The notes beneath the pieces are model-generated. The model saw only the letters and a program-made list of their open reading frames with translations, had not been told where the DNA came from and did not search any database. Positions 1 to 9,490 of a stretch of 64,000 nucleotides of DNA are shown here, in pieces. Every line of letters begins with the position of its first letter. Positions within the stretch are counted from its first letter, which is position 1. Made by a program: the position numbers and the translations under genes. The stretch covers positions 1 through 64,000 of the forward strand of contig JBAZSJ010000013.1 of assembly GCA_041662485.1 (NCBI GenBank). The letters are read 5' to 3'. This DNA comes from Rariglobus sp041662485 (GTDB taxonomy: Bacteria; Verrucomicrobiota; Verrucomicrobiia; Opitutales; Opitutaceae).

Positions 1-1
1 T

Positions 2-103
2 CGCGGCAAACCCGTCAAAGTCGCCCTCACCGCCGTCATGCGCAAACTCATCGTCCTGCTCAATCGCCTACTCGCAGATCCCAACTTTGTTCTTGCCGAC
101 TGA
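2..103 (+). CDS. IS110-family transposase, C-terminal end (partial)
   Basis: The window opens inside this frame; 33 codons remain before TGA at 101-103. The tail contains GKPVKVALTAVMRKLIVLLN, which matches the conserved C-terminus of IS110/IS116/IS902 transposases (DEDD recombinases). The family is known from that motif; the rest of the element lies outside the window, so whether it is intact cannot be judged. Confidence 0.75.
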   Translation, partial: RGKPVKVALTAVMRKLIVLLNRLLADPNFVLAD

Positions 104-104
104 C

Positions 105-186
105 ACGGTTGCTCCCGGTCCGATCCGTGTGGACGTCCTCGAAAAATATCAGGACGGACCCGGAGGTCCGTCCTCCGCGCAGCCGA
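105..186. repeat. Imperfect inverted repeat, copy 1 (GGTTGCTCCCGGTCC family)
   Basis: Starts two bases after the transposase stop. One arm is GGTTGCTCCCGGTCCG, the other CGGACCCGGAGGTCCGTCC followed by CTCCGCGCAGCC. A second copy at 1281-1372 begins with the reverse complement of this one's end, so the two copies flank the 338-1240 gene. From 188 to 221 lies a reverse-oriented piece of the CAAATAAAACTG palindrome family also seen near 40.4 and 61.4 kb. The rest of 104-337 holds no gene I can support. Confidence 0.6.
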
Positions 187-337
187 TCAAGGCTACAGTT
201 TTATTTGCAATGTTCTAAACCTCGGTTTGAAGCGGAAATTCATCGGGTCATTCGCAACATTTTTATCCCATGGCGGCAGGCCTTCGGCAAAGGCCGCGAC
301 TTGATTTATCAAAGCGGCTGCCTTCAAGTGCCTTGCA

Positions 338-1240
338 ATGAAAACCGTTTTGCAGCTTTTTGCGTTCGTCCTGATGGCAGCCGCAGCGGTTCTGCTTTGG
401 CCAAAAGTCACCGCGCTGTTTGCGCCGCCTCCTGTCGATCCGGCCACCGTTGCGACGCCCGGCGTTCCCGTCCCAAGCGTTCCGGCAACTCCCCCGCCCG
501 CGCCGGTTCCCGATCTGTCTCCCAAAAAATGGACCAACCTGGATGGTCGCAGCTTCGAGGGCTCCCTGGTTTCTGCAAAAGACGGCCAGGTCATCCTCCG
601 CCGGAGCAGTGATTCCGCGTATTTCCAAATCCCGTCCAATCTGCTGATCGAGACCGACCGGGCTTATATCCAAAAACAGGCCGCGCTTGCGGCCGAAAGG
701 GGCACCGGCTTCGCAACTCAAATCTCCGGTCTTTACACGCTCAGTCGAAAACTGCCCGTCAAGGGCTACGTCGTGCGCGTGGCCGACTCCGCGGTCGTGG
801 GGGGATGGCGCCATGATCGCGTTGATCCTACATTCTGGTTTTTCCTGTCCGACAAACTGCACGGCGCCGATTTGGGATCAGTCTGGGTGCGGGTCGACGA
901 AAAGACCTACAAGGCCCATGAGGAAAAAAACCTGATCACCAAGGAGCATCTGATCAATGCCAGCGATGCGAGCGGTGCGTTTTCCGAATCACTGCCCTGG
1001 CCCCGCCCCCAGACAACCATCCTAAACGCAAAATACGGGTCGCCCGCCGAGTCTTACAACGTCACCTCCAAACTCATGCGTCTGATGGCCTCAGGACGCC
1101 TTCCCCTGGAGATTCGCCCGGACATTTTTAATTTCCCTCCGCACATGCCGGAATCCTGGGAGCTGACCGTGGCATGGCGCACGGCCACCGGCGAGACGAG
1201 CCGCACGCTGCGCGACGGCTCCGTGCTCACCTGGCCGTGA
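338..1240 (+). CDS. Secreted/membrane-anchored SHD1-like protein
   Basis: 300 residues. The N-terminus has a single hydrophobic stretch (residues about 5-25), then a Pro/Ala/Val-rich linker to about residue 60. Residues about 62-105 resemble the SHD1 (Sla1 homology domain 1) fold common in Verrucomicrobia and Planctomycetes: WTNLDGRSFEGSLV, KDGQVILRR, then a short strand ending at IPSNLLIETD. The rest (about 110-300) has no motif I recognise. No biochemical role can be stated; it is probably an envelope protein facing the periplasm. It stands alone between two inverted repeat copies, which could be coincidence or a passenger arrangement. ATG at 338 precedes the signal-like helix directly, which supports this start. 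Confidence 0.7.
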   Translation: MKTVLQLFAFVLMAAAAVLLWPKVTALFAPPPVDPATVATPGVPVPSVPATPPPAPVPDLSPKKWTNLDGRSFEGSLVSAKDGQVILRRSSDSAYFQIPSNLLIETDRAYIQKQAALAAERGTGFATQISGLYTLSRKLPVKGYVVRVADSAVVGGWRHDRVDPTFWFFLSDKLHGADLGSVWVRVDEKTYKAHEEKNLITKEHLINASDASGAFSESLPWPRPQTTILNAKYGSPAESYNVTSKLMRLMASGRLPLEIRPDIFNFPPHMPESWELTVAWRTATGETSRTLRDGSVLTWP

Positions 1241-1280
1241 ACGGACCAGGGCATTCTCGGGAAAACCACGGCTCCTCACC

Positions 1281-1372
1281 GGCTGCGCGGAGGACGGTTG
1301 CTCCCGGTCCGTCCCGATGATCGTTCCCGTGAATCCCGGCGGATCGGACCGGGAGGTCCGATCTCCGTTACG
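1281..1372. repeat. Imperfect inverted repeat, copy 2 (GGTTGCTCCCGGTCC family)
   Basis: Contains GGTTGCTCCCGGTCCGTCC on the left and GGATCGGACCGGGAGGTCCG on the right, forming a long hairpin. It begins with the reverse complement of the end of copy 1 (GGCTGCGCGGAGGACGG). It lies in the convergent gap between the SHD1-like gene and the PilM-like gene, so it may also act as a transcription terminator. Confidence 0.6.
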
Positions 1373-1393
1373 GCCCCCTTTCCCTGATCTGCT

Positions 1394-3556
1394 CTACTCG
1401 GCGCCGGAAAGGATCGGCGGAGCGGATTCCCAACCCGGCACGCTCACATGGTCGAACGTCGCCACCGTCGCGCTGTCCTCGCGCGAACACACCGCCAGGC
1501 CCGCGTAAATCTTGCCCGGCATGTCGACGGTCAACGGGGTGCCCGACACGAGACGCCAGGCCCTGCCATTTTCCGAATGATAGGCCGCGACCGTTTTGCC
1601 CGCCCTCACCAGGCGCAGCCAGATCGGCACGCTCATCGTCATGTCTCCGGCCGCGTCAAAGACCGACGTCTTCTCGCCCGCTTTTTCACGCCAGACGGTT
1701 TTGAGATCGCTGCCCTCGTTCTGGATAAGCAGGGAAACATGATTCGAACCTTCATCCAGGGTGCCGCGCATCATCAGGCCTACCTTGGCCACACGATTCG
1801 CGCCCCCCAGCGTGATGATACGCACGGTGATCACCCCGTCTCCCGTCAGCGGGATGTAGGTGAAAAGAAAACTGTCCTTGATCCCGCCGATTTCACGACC
1901 GAATCCCTTCAGCCTGAACTCCGCCTGTTTGAAAACCGCGGAGCCCGGGGAGGTTCCCCCGCCGATGTCCGATGAAATCCAGGTGCCCGGCAGGCCGGTG
2001 ACGGGATCGACTTTCAGCGACGCCTCGGCCTTGGCGATCGCGGCCTGGCGGGCGTTGTCGGCCTCCTGCCGCACCCGCAGTTGCTCGCCCTGTTTGCGGC
2101 CGTCCACGTAAAGTTTCCCGATCACGACGCTCACGATGACCACCACCAAGGCGATCACGCCATAGACGCCCCACGAGCGTTTGGACGCGGCGGCCGCCGG
2201 CCCGGCATGGGCGGGAGCCTTGGCCGGGGTTTCCGGATGAGCGGCGACCGGTTCGGCATGCTCCTTCTCCGCCGCGGGTGCGGGTGCAACCGGAGCCGCC
2301 GGCACGACTTTTGGCGCCGGCGCTTTCACCACAGCGGGTGCGGGCGCGGCGGGCTGCGCCGGTTTCGGCGCCGGGCGGGGCTGCACGGGAGCGGCGGCGG
2401 GCTTGATGACAGCAGGCTTGATGACGGGAGCCGCGGCCTTGGCGGGCGGCGGGGTAACCACAGGCTTCTTGGGCGCGGGAGCCGCCGCCGCCGGGGGAGC
2501 GACAGGTGCGGGCGCAGGCTTGACCGCGACCGGAGCCACCGGCGCGGGTGCGGGCTTGGGCCGGTCAGCCAAGGAAAACGGCAGCCACGCGGCCTGGGTC
2601 GTATCGTTGGCCGCGGCCAGCTGGATGAGCCGGAGCGTGTTGGCCGTCGGGGCGATTCCGGCGGACACTTCCATTTCAAGCTGGGAGCAAATCTTGGCGG
2701 CATCAGGTATCCAGCCGGTCATGCCCAGCGCCTGACAGAGGGCCCGGCTCAGCCACTCCTGCTTCTCGGGGAGTCCCACCACATGCAGGATGCCCGGCCG
2801 CTCGGTGAATTCACTCAAGGCCGCCTGCACTGGAACCGCCAGATGCGCGGCTATCTTCTCCGAGGCGTCGGCGAAATCATAGGAGGCGTTGAAAAACAGC
2901 TTGGGGGCGGCCGCGCGGAACTTGAGTCCAAGTCCCAGTTGGACCGCCTCGTAAATTTGGGTGAAGCCGACCGCCAAGGGACGCACCACCTCGATGCCGG
3001 TGGCGGACACGAGGCCGAGCACCGAGTCGTTTTCACCAAGCGCCAGCACCGCCACGCGGGCGGACTCCGGCATGTCCTGCAAAGCCGAGACCACCGAACC
3101 AAGCTGCGCCGGCAGGGCGAGCGCGGTCAGCGCCGGAGTCGGCAGACCCAACGCGGCCAACTGGTCGCGCACGGTCGCCAGGCTTTCGACCGTCGTGCCG
3201 GCCATCAGCCAGGGTTCCTGCCCGGCCGGATCGACCGGTTTTCCGGTGGCCGCATCACAGGCCACGGCCGAAAACTGGGCGGGCGGCGTCGCGCACAAGG
3301 TCTGCGCGCAGGCCAGCAGGCCTTCCTCCGAACGGACGGTGACGGCCTCCTGGCCGGAAAGACGGGCAAACGGCTGCTTGGGCGATACCAGCGCCAAGGC
3401 CACTTGCTTGACCTCGTTCGAAGTCAGAAACGCGGCGAGCGCTTCTTTGTCATCAAGCGAATAATCGCCGCAGGCGACCAGACGGCGACCGGCGACAACC
3501 GCAAGCTGCAGGGAATGCGGGAAAATCTCTACGAAAACACGATTGGCGGTGGACAT
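1394..3556 (-). CDS. PilM-like ATPase-fold protein with Pro/Ala linker, membrane helix and beta-sandwich end
   Basis: 720 residues. Residues 1-330 look like the actin/ASKHA-type fold of PilM-like proteins (alternating short strands, VAVLALGENDSVLGLV, VVRPLAVGFTQIYEAVQ). A long Pro/Ala/Lys linker spans about 335-455. One membrane helix follows (about 462-485, YGVIALVVVIVSVVIGKLYV), then a coiled segment. A C-terminal domain (about 515-715) resembles DUF1349/concanavalin-like folds (VKVGLMMRGTLDEGSNHVSL, AYHSENGRAWRLVSGTPL). So the N-terminal half is probably cytoplasmic and the C-terminal domain outside. It starts 16 bases after the stop of the coiled-coil gene and is surely co-transcribed with it. 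Function unknown; fold assignments are by pattern only. Confidence 0.75.
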   Translation of the reverse strand: MSTANRVFVEIFPHSLQLAVVAGRRLVACGDYSLDDKEALAAFLTSNEVKQVALALVSPKQPFARLSGQEAVTVRSEEGLLACAQTLCATPPAQFSAVACDAATGKPVDPAGQEPWLMAGTTVESLATVRDQLAALGLPTPALTALALPAQLGSVVSALQDMPESARVAVLALGENDSVLGLVSATGIEVVRPLAVGFTQIYEAVQLGLGLKFRAAAPKLFFNASYDFADASEKIAAHLAVPVQAALSEFTERPGILHVVGLPEKQEWLSRALCQALGMTGWIPDAAKICSQLEMEVSAGIAPTANTLRLIQLAAANDTTQAAWLPFSLADRPKPAPAPVAPVAVKPAPAPVAPPAAAAPAPKKPVVTPPPAKAAAPVIKPAVIKPAAAPVQPRPAPKPAQPAAPAPAVVKAPAPKVVPAAPVAPAPAAEKEHAEPVAAHPETPAKAPAHAGPAAAASKRSWGVYGVIALVVVIVSVVIGKLYVDGRKQGEQLRVRQEADNARQAAIAKAEASLKVDPVTGLPGTWISSDIGGGTSPGSAVFKQAEFRLKGFGREIGGIKDSFLFTYIPLTGDGVITVRIITLGGANRVAKVGLMMRGTLDEGSNHVSLLIQNEGSDLKTVWREKAGEKTSVFDAAGDMTMSVPIWLRLVRAGKTVAAYHSENGRAWRLVSGTPLTVDMPGKIYAGLAVCSREDSATVATFDHVSVPGWESAPPILSGAE

Positions 3557-3572
3557 GGCGGGAGGTGGATTA

Positions 3573-6500
3573 TCAGCCGACGTTGAGGAGGTTTTTCATC
3601 TGGTCCTGAAATTGCCTTCGTTTCGACTCAAATTCTTTTTGTTTTGAGGCAAACGCGATTGCCTCGGCTTCGAGGGCGCCCTGCTCGGCCTCCAGCAGAG
3701 AGCGGGCGTTCTGCAGCGCGACCTGTTCCTTGGCGAGTTGGTCCGCCGCGTTTTTCTGCCGGGTCTCGGTGGATTCCAAGGCTTTCTCGCGCTTGCCCAG
3801 CTCGTCGGACTGCTTGCGAAACTGCGTCTCGGATTTCTCAAGCGCCGCCTGGATATCGGCCACGTTGGCGCTCTCGGCGTCAAGCTCGGCGCGCTCGACG
3901 GCCAGGGCGCGCTGGGCTGACTTCAGTTCGGCGTTGGCCGCCGCAAGGGCCTGTTCGCGGCCTTCGGTCGCCTTCACCGCCGCCGCCGCATCGACGGCGG
4001 CCTGACGAACGCGCGCCTCTTCCTCGGAGATCTTTTTCTGCGCGACGGCCAGGGATTCCTCGCGGGCAACGATGCCTTTCTCGCGCTCGGCCAGCCCGGC
4101 TTCGCGCTTGGCGGCCTGCTTGAGGGAATCCGCGGCGGCGGCGCGTTCGGCCTCAAAGCCCTCCACGTCGGATTCAAAGCGCGCGCGATCCTTGGCCAGC
4201 GCGGAGGTCTCGGACTTCAATGCCGCGCGCGCGCCCATCATGGACGCCTCTTCTTCGGCCAGCGTCTCCTGCATTTTTTCCAATTTGGCGGTTTCGGCGA
4301 CGATGCGGGCGCGGACATCCGCCAGGGCCTTTTCCTGCTCGGCCACGGCCGCGCGGGAGGATTTCTCCGCGGTGGAAACCTCCGTCTCTCGCTTGACCAG
4401 CGCCTGCTCGCGTCCGGCAAGAAGACCTTCGCGCCGGGCATGCTCGGCCTTCGCGGCCTCCGCCTCCGCCTGGGCGGCTTCGAGCCCGGCCGCGTCGGCT
4501 TCAAACTGCGCGGTCTTTTTCAGAAGTTCGGCCTGGGCCGCCTTTGTTTTTTCACGGGCGGCGGTCTGCTCGGCCTCCTCGGCGGCAAACGTCTTCCGTG
4601 TTTTCTCAAGCGCGAGGGTCTCGGCCGCCAGTTTGGCGGCGCCCGCAGCCAACTCCGCCTCGCGCGCCTCAAGTCCCTTGATCGTGGCGGCAAACTGGCG
4701 CTCCTTGCCGGTCAGCGCCAGCCGCTCCGCCTCAAGCTCCGCCTGCTGTTCCTCGACGGCCTGCTGCGACTTCGCAAGCTCCGCGCGGGCGGACGCGAGG
4801 GTTTGTTCGCGACGGGTCGTTTCCTCGGCGGTTTTCGCGAGAGCCGCGCGTTCTTTTTCGTTCGCGGCCTGCGCGGCTTTCAATTCATCGCGGGCGGCTG
4901 CCTGGGCGGCCTCTTCGTCTGCGATCGCCCGGCGGTTTTTTTCAACGGCGAGTTTCTCGGACGCCAGCTTGGCGGCGCCCGCGGCCAACTCCGCCTCCCG
5001 CGCCTCAAGTCCCTTGATCGTGACGGCAAACTGACGCTCCTTGCCGGTCAGAGCCAGCCGCTCCGCCTCAAGCTCCGCCTGCTGTTCCTCGACGGCCTGC
5101 CGCGACTTCGCAAGCTCCGCGCGGGCGGACGCGAGGGCTTGTTCGCGACGGGTTGTTTCCTCGGCGGTTTTCGCCAGCGCCGCGCGTTCTTTCTCGTTCG
5201 CGGCCTGCTCGGCTTTCAATTCTTTGCGGGCCGCCGTCTGGGCGGCCTCTTCGTCCGTGATCACCCGGCGGCTTTTTTCGACGGCAAGTTTCTCGGACGC
5301 CAGCTTGGCGACGCCCCCTGCCAACTCCGCCTCGCGCGTCTCAAGTCCCTTGATCGTGGCGGCAAACTGGCGCTCCTTGCCGGTCAGCGCCAGCCGCTCC
5401 GCCTCCAATTCCGCCTGCTGCTCCTCGACGGCCTGCCGCTCCTTCTCGATCTCCGCACGGGCGGGAACCAGTGATTGCTCGCGACGGGTGATTTCTTCGG
5501 CGGTTTTCGCGAGGGCCGCGCGCTCTTTCTCGTGCGCGGCCTGCTCGGCTTTCAATTCTTTGCGGGCCGCCGTCTGGGCGGCCTCTTCGGCGGTGATCGC
5601 CCGGCGGCTTTTTTCGACGGCGAGTTTTTCGGCCGCCAGTTTCACGCCGTTGCCCGCCACCATCGCTTCGCGGGCGTCGATGCCCTTGATGATCGCGGCA
5701 AACTGGCTCTCCTTGTTGGTCAGCGCCAGCCGTTCCGCCTCAAGCTCCGCCTGCTGTTCCTCGACGGCCTGCCGTTCCTTCTCGATCTCTTTCTTTGACG
5801 ATGAAAGGGCCTGCTCGCGCGCGTCGAATTCGGCGGTGGCGGCGGCCATGCGGGCGCGGTCTTTTTCGAGCGAGGCCATCAGGCCGGCGGCGGCCTCGCG
5901 CTCCGCCTTGATGCCGGCGTGCCCGCCCATCAGCTCGACCTCGGTCTCGGCGAGTTTTTTCTCCCGCTCATCCAGCTCGGCCTGACGCAGGGCCAGCGCG
6001 GACTCGGCCGCGAGGCGTTTTTCGTTTTCCTCCTTGAATTGCTTGGCGAGGCGGTCGCATTCCCCGTGCAACGCGTGCAATTCCTCCTTGTTGATGGAAG
6101 CGGCAGCCGCGCCCGATGAGACCGCCGCCTTGGCGGGGGTCGCGACATCCGTGAGAAAATACGTCAGCTCCGAGCGACAGCACTGCACCATCGCGGCGGA
6201 GGAACGCCCCTCGAAGCGCCCCTGCAGCAGCTCGGTGGCGCAGGTAAAAAGCCCGCTCAGGTTCACCGGCGGGTGGAACAGGTCGCGCACGCCGAGGCGG
6301 ATCGCCTTCACGATCACGTCGAGTTCCGGCTTGGCGCAGACCAAAATGATGGGCGCCACCGACTGGTGCGACCGGGCCTTTTCGATGAAGGAAAGCGGCG
6401 CATCCGCGACCAGTCGCCCGTCGTGAACGATGAGGTCGAATTTCTCCGACTGGAGCACCGCCTCGAGTTCAGCTTCGTCGGACAGGATGCGCGCATAAAG

Positions 6501-6584
6501 CCCCGTCGGCACGACCATGATGGCCTTGGCTTGGAACGATGCGGCGGCGGCGCCTGTTTTGACCAGAAGAATTCTAGCTGACAC
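3573..6584 (-). CDS. Receiver-like domain plus very long coiled coil
   Basis: 1003 residues. Residues 1-130 look like a degenerate response-regulator receiver: FDLIVHDG supplies an Asp at the phospho-acceptor position, but the usual N-terminal acidic pair and the switch Lys are missing (HPPV instead of a K-P pair), so it is probably a pseudo-receiver. From about 165 to the end it is continuous Ala/Glu/Lys/Arg coiled coil. Residues about 260-690 hold near-identical 112-residue repeats (EQQAELEAERLAL, FAATIKGLEAREAEL, AALAKTAEE). No membrane segment. It is the first gene of a two-gene unit with the PilM-like protein, which suggests a structural filament or spacer attached to that protein; this is inference. 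Confidence 0.75.
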   Translation of the reverse strand: MSARILLVKTGAAAASFQAKAIMVVPTGLYARILSDEAELEAVLQSEKFDLIVHDGRLVADAPLSFIEKARSHQSVAPIILVCAKPELDVIVKAIRLGVRDLFHPPVNLSGLFTCATELLQGRFEGRSSAAMVQCCRSELTYFLTDVATPAKAAVSSGAAAASINKEELHALHGECDRLAKQFKEENEKRLAAESALALRQAELDEREKKLAETEVELMGGHAGIKAEREAAAGLMASLEKDRARMAAATAEFDAREQALSSSKKEIEKERQAVEEQQAELEAERLALTNKESQFAAIIKGIDAREAMVAGNGVKLAAEKLAVEKSRRAITAEEAAQTAARKELKAEQAAHEKERAALAKTAEEITRREQSLVPARAEIEKERQAVEEQQAELEAERLALTGKERQFAATIKGLETREAELAGGVAKLASEKLAVEKSRRVITDEEAAQTAARKELKAEQAANEKERAALAKTAEETTRREQALASARAELAKSRQAVEEQQAELEAERLALTGKERQFAVTIKGLEAREAELAAGAAKLASEKLAVEKNRRAIADEEAAQAAARDELKAAQAANEKERAALAKTAEETTRREQTLASARAELAKSQQAVEEQQAELEAERLALTGKERQFAATIKGLEAREAELAAGAAKLAAETLALEKTRKTFAAEEAEQTAAREKTKAAQAELLKKTAQFEADAAGLEAAQAEAEAAKAEHARREGLLAGREQALVKRETEVSTAEKSSRAAVAEQEKALADVRARIVAETAKLEKMQETLAEEEASMMGARAALKSETSALAKDRARFESDVEGFEAERAAAADSLKQAAKREAGLAEREKGIVAREESLAVAQKKISEEEARVRQAAVDAAAAVKATEGREQALAAANAELKSAQRALAVERAELDAESANVADIQAALEKSETQFRKQSDELGKREKALESTETRQKNAADQLAKEQVALQNARSLLEAEQGALEAEAIAFASKQKEFESKRRQFQDQMKNLLNVG
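4540..5810 (-). repeat. 336-bp tandem coding repeats (112 aa = 16 heptads)
   Basis: The marker string CCTGCTG(T/C)TCCTCGACGGCC recurs at 4742, 5078, 5414 and 5750, exactly 336 bp apart each time. 336 bp encodes 112 residues, which is exactly sixteen coiled-coil heptads, so gain or loss of a unit keeps both reading frame and coil register. The middle units are nearly identical at DNA level, pointing to recent duplication or gene conversion. Array edges are approximate. Confidence 0.85.
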
Positions 6585-6710
6585 AGATGGGTGGGGTTGG
6601 GCGTTTCGGGGTTAAAACGCGCATGACAAACGATGTCGGCGGCAAGAGAGTCGCAATATAAAAATCACTCATGTCACCGGCCTGCGCGCCGATACCCCGT
6701 GTAACGCAAA

Positions 6711-6740
6711 GAGACCGGTCCTCAAAAGGGAACCGGCCTC
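6711..6740 (-). terminator. Hairpin downstream of clpB
   Basis: On the minus strand an imperfect stem pairs GAGGCCGGTTCC with GGACCGGTCTC around a short loop, 30 bases after the clpB stop. The T-tract after it is poor, so this may be a weak terminator only. Confidence 0.4.
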
Positions 6741-6769
6741 GCAAACAATATCCGTCGCGAACGAATGCG

Positions 6770-9355
6770 TCAGGTCGTCATCACGAACTCGTCCGCCTTC
6801 ACCTTGAAGGTCACGGTGGCGCCTTCTTTCACTTCGCCCGCAATGAGCGCGCGCGCGAGTTTCGTCTCGATCTGGCGTTGCAGGAAACGCTTGAGCGGAC
6901 GCGCCCCGAAGACGGGATCATAGCCTTTTTCGGCCGCCCATTCCTTGGCTTTCTTATCGAGGACAACAGTTACCCTTTTATCTGCTATGCGGGAATTTAG
7001 ATCAGCCAGGAGCAAGTCCACGATCCGGGTGATTTCTTCAAGCGTGAGCGGCTTGAAGAGAATAGTCTCGTCGATGCGATTGAGGAACTCCGGACGGAAC
7101 GCCTTGCGCAGCTCCGCCATCACGCTCTCGTGCACGCTTTCAGGAATCGTGTCGCCCGTGACGCCTTCGATCAGGAAGCGGCTTCCGAGATTCGACGTCA
7201 TGATGATGATGGTGTTTTTGAAGTCGATGGTGCGGCCTTGGGAGTCCGTAATCCGCCCGTCATCGAGCACTTGTAAAAGAACGTTAAAAACGTCCGGATG
7301 CGCCTTCTCAACCTCGTCGAAGAGGACGACCGCGTAGGGTTTGCGGCGCACGGCTTCGCTGAGCTGGCCGCCTTCGTCGTAGCCGACATAGCCGGGAGGC
7401 GCGCCGATAAGACGCGAGACGCTGTGCTTTTCCATGTATTCGGACATGTCGATGCGGATCATCGCCGCCTCGGTGTCGAAAAGGGATTCGGCCAGCGTCT
7501 TCGCGAGTTCGGTTTTGCCCACGCCCGTCGGGCCGAGGAACAGAAAACTGCCGACCGGACGGCGCGGGTCCTTGATGCCTGCGCGCGCGCGCAGGATGGC
7601 GTCGGTCACGAGTTGCACCGCCTCGTCCTGGCCGATCACGCGTTCGTGCAACACTTCGCCGAGGCGGAGAAGTTTTTCCTTTTCGCCTTCGATGAGGCGC
7701 GTCACGGGCACGCCGCTCCACTTCGCGACGATCTCGGCGATTTCCTCGGCGGACACCTCCTCTTTGAAGAGCTCGGTCTTGGCGGCGTTGGTCTCGGATT
7801 TTTTCAACTCGGCCTCGAGCTGCGGGATTTTCCCGTGGCGGAGTTCGGCGAGCTTGTTGAGGTCGTAGGCGCGCTCGGCCTTTTCGAGTTCGATACGGGC
7901 GGCGTCGAGCTGCTCGCGGACGGCACGCACCGCGTTTACGGAGGCTTTTTCCTTTTCCCACTTCGCCTTAAGACCGGCGGTCTGCGAACGGGCGTCGGCG
8001 AGTTCCTTGCGAAGGGTTTCCAGACGGTGTTTCGAGGCGTCGTCCTTTTCGATCTTGAGCGCGGCCTCCTCGATTTCGAGCTGGAGCACGCGGCGCTGGA
8101 GCGCGTCGAGTTCCTGCGGGGCGGAGTCCATCTCGGTGCGGATCATCGCGCAGGCCTCGTCCATGAGATCGATCGCCTTGTCGGGCAGGAACCGGTCGCT
8201 GATGTAGCGGTTGGAAAGCGTGACGGCGGCGACGAGCGCGTTGTCCTGGATGCGCACACCGTGGTGCAGCTCGAAGCGCTCGCGGATGCCGCGGAGAATC
8301 GAGATCGCGTCCTCGACGGACGGCGGCTCGACCAACACGGGCTGGAAGCGGCGTTCGAGGGCGGCGTCCTTCTCGATGTGCTGGCGGTATTCGTCGAGCG
8401 TGGTCGCGCCGATGCAGTGAAGTTCGCCGCGCGCGAGCATGGGCTTGAGGAGATTGCCCGCGTCCATCGCGCCCTCGGATTTTCCGGCGCCGACGATGGT
8501 GTGCAGTTCGTCGATGAAAAGGATGATGCGGCCCTCGGCCTGCTTCACCTCGTTGAGCACGGCCTTGAGGCGCTCCTCGAATTCGCCGCGGTATTTCGCG
8601 CCGGCGACGAGCGCTCCCATGTCGAGGGAGAAGATGGTCTTGTCCTTGAGCCCCTCGGGCACGTCGCCGCGCACGATGCGCTGCGCGAGACCCTCGACGA
8701 TGGCGGTCTTGCCCACACCGGGTTCGCCGATGAGCACGGGGTTGTTTTTGGTTTTGCGCGAAAGGATGCGCACGGTGCGGCGGATCTCGTCGTCGCGCCC
8801 GATGACCGGGTCCATCTTGCCCTTCTTCGCCTGCGCCACGAGGTCGATGCCGTATTTTTCGAGCGCGGCATAGGTGGCCTCGGGATTGTCGGTCGTCACG
8901 CGCTGGGCGCCGCGGAGTTCCTTGAGAACCTTCAGCACTTTGGCGCGTTCGAGGCCGAAGGATTTGAAATACTTCGCAAGCCCGTCGGGCTTCGCCACGT
9001 CGAGCAGTCCGAGAAAGAGATGCTCGACGGAAACGAATTCATCCTTGAGGGACTTCGCCTCGGCCTCGGCGCGGGTGAGGACTTCGTTCACCGCCTGGGT
9101 GACGTAAATTTTGGAGGCGTCCACGCTGCCGGAGATTTTGGGAATGCGGTCGAGTTCGCGTTCGGCGGCGAGCTGCAGCGCGCTCACGGTGAGCCCGAGT
9201 TTCCCGATCAACGCCGGCACGATGCCGTTTTCCTGCGCGAGCAACGCGTGGAGCAGGTGCCAGGTCTCGACCTCGTTGTTGCTGCGACGGCGCGCCTCGG
9301 ACTGCGCGTCGGTCACGGCCTGGCGGGACATCTGCGTGAGTTGGTTCATATCCAT
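6770..9355 (-). CDS. clpB: ClpB disaggregase
   Basis: 861 residues, the normal length. Hexameric AAA+ chaperone that extracts polypeptides from aggregates with DnaK in the cytoplasm. The Clp N-domain occupies about 1-145. AAA-1 has Walker A GEPGVGKT and Walker B IILFIDE. The middle coiled-coil domain spans about 410-530, and AAA-2 has GPTGVGKTELAKTLAE and VVLFDEVEKAHPDVFN. The middle domain separates ClpB from ClpA/ClpC. The start is the methionine of MDMNQLTQMSRQAV; no better in-frame start lies upstream. It appears monocistronic, with a hairpin just downstream; no CIRCE-type inverted repeat was recognised upstream. Confidence 0.97.
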   Translation of the reverse strand: MDMNQLTQMSRQAVTDAQSEARRRSNNEVETWHLLHALLAQENGIVPALIGKLGLTVSALQLAAERELDRIPKISGSVDASKIYVTQAVNEVLTRAEAEAKSLKDEFVSVEHLFLGLLDVAKPDGLAKYFKSFGLERAKVLKVLKELRGAQRVTTDNPEATYAALEKYGIDLVAQAKKGKMDPVIGRDDEIRRTVRILSRKTKNNPVLIGEPGVGKTAIVEGLAQRIVRGDVPEGLKDKTIFSLDMGALVAGAKYRGEFEERLKAVLNEVKQAEGRIILFIDELHTIVGAGKSEGAMDAGNLLKPMLARGELHCIGATTLDEYRQHIEKDAALERRFQPVLVEPPSVEDAISILRGIRERFELHHGVRIQDNALVAAVTLSNRYISDRFLPDKAIDLMDEACAMIRTEMDSAPQELDALQRRVLQLEIEEAALKIEKDDASKHRLETLRKELADARSQTAGLKAKWEKEKASVNAVRAVREQLDAARIELEKAERAYDLNKLAELRHGKIPQLEAELKKSETNAAKTELFKEEVSAEEIAEIVAKWSGVPVTRLIEGEKEKLLRLGEVLHERVIGQDEAVQLVTDAILRARAGIKDPRRPVGSFLFLGPTGVGKTELAKTLAESLFDTEAAMIRIDMSEYMEKHSVSRLIGAPPGYVGYDEGGQLSEAVRRKPYAVVLFDEVEKAHPDVFNVLLQVLDDGRITDSQGRTIDFKNTIIIMTSNLGSRFLIEGVTGDTIPESVHESVMAELRKAFRPEFLNRIDETILFKPLTLEEITRIVDLLLADLNSRIADKRVTVVLDKKAKEWAAEKGYDPVFGARPLKRFLQRQIETKLARALIAGEVKEGATVTFKVKADEFVMTT

Positions 9356-9490
9356 GATATAAGCCTACGCATACATCGGACCATCGCCAATAAGGACTTC
9401 ACCTACGGGTCGGACGCAGCCGCCTCAGGCTGTTGCGCCACAACACCCCGGCACCGGTGACAATCTGCGACAGCCCGTCCCAATCACCGC

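Noticed and set aside
2081..3586. 501-codon plus-strand frame opposite the PilM-like gene
   Set aside because: Arg/Gly/His-rich shadow of the minus-strand gene; no start signal or family.
4072..5985. Ser/Ala-rich plus-strand frames in the coiled-coil region
   Set aside because: Shadows of the 336-bp repeat array; low-complexity Ser/Ala translation.
7298..9460. 720-codon open frame on the plus strand opposite clpB
   Set aside because: It is the antisense shadow of clpB in high-GC DNA; its His/Gly/Ala/Val-rich translation has no motifs.
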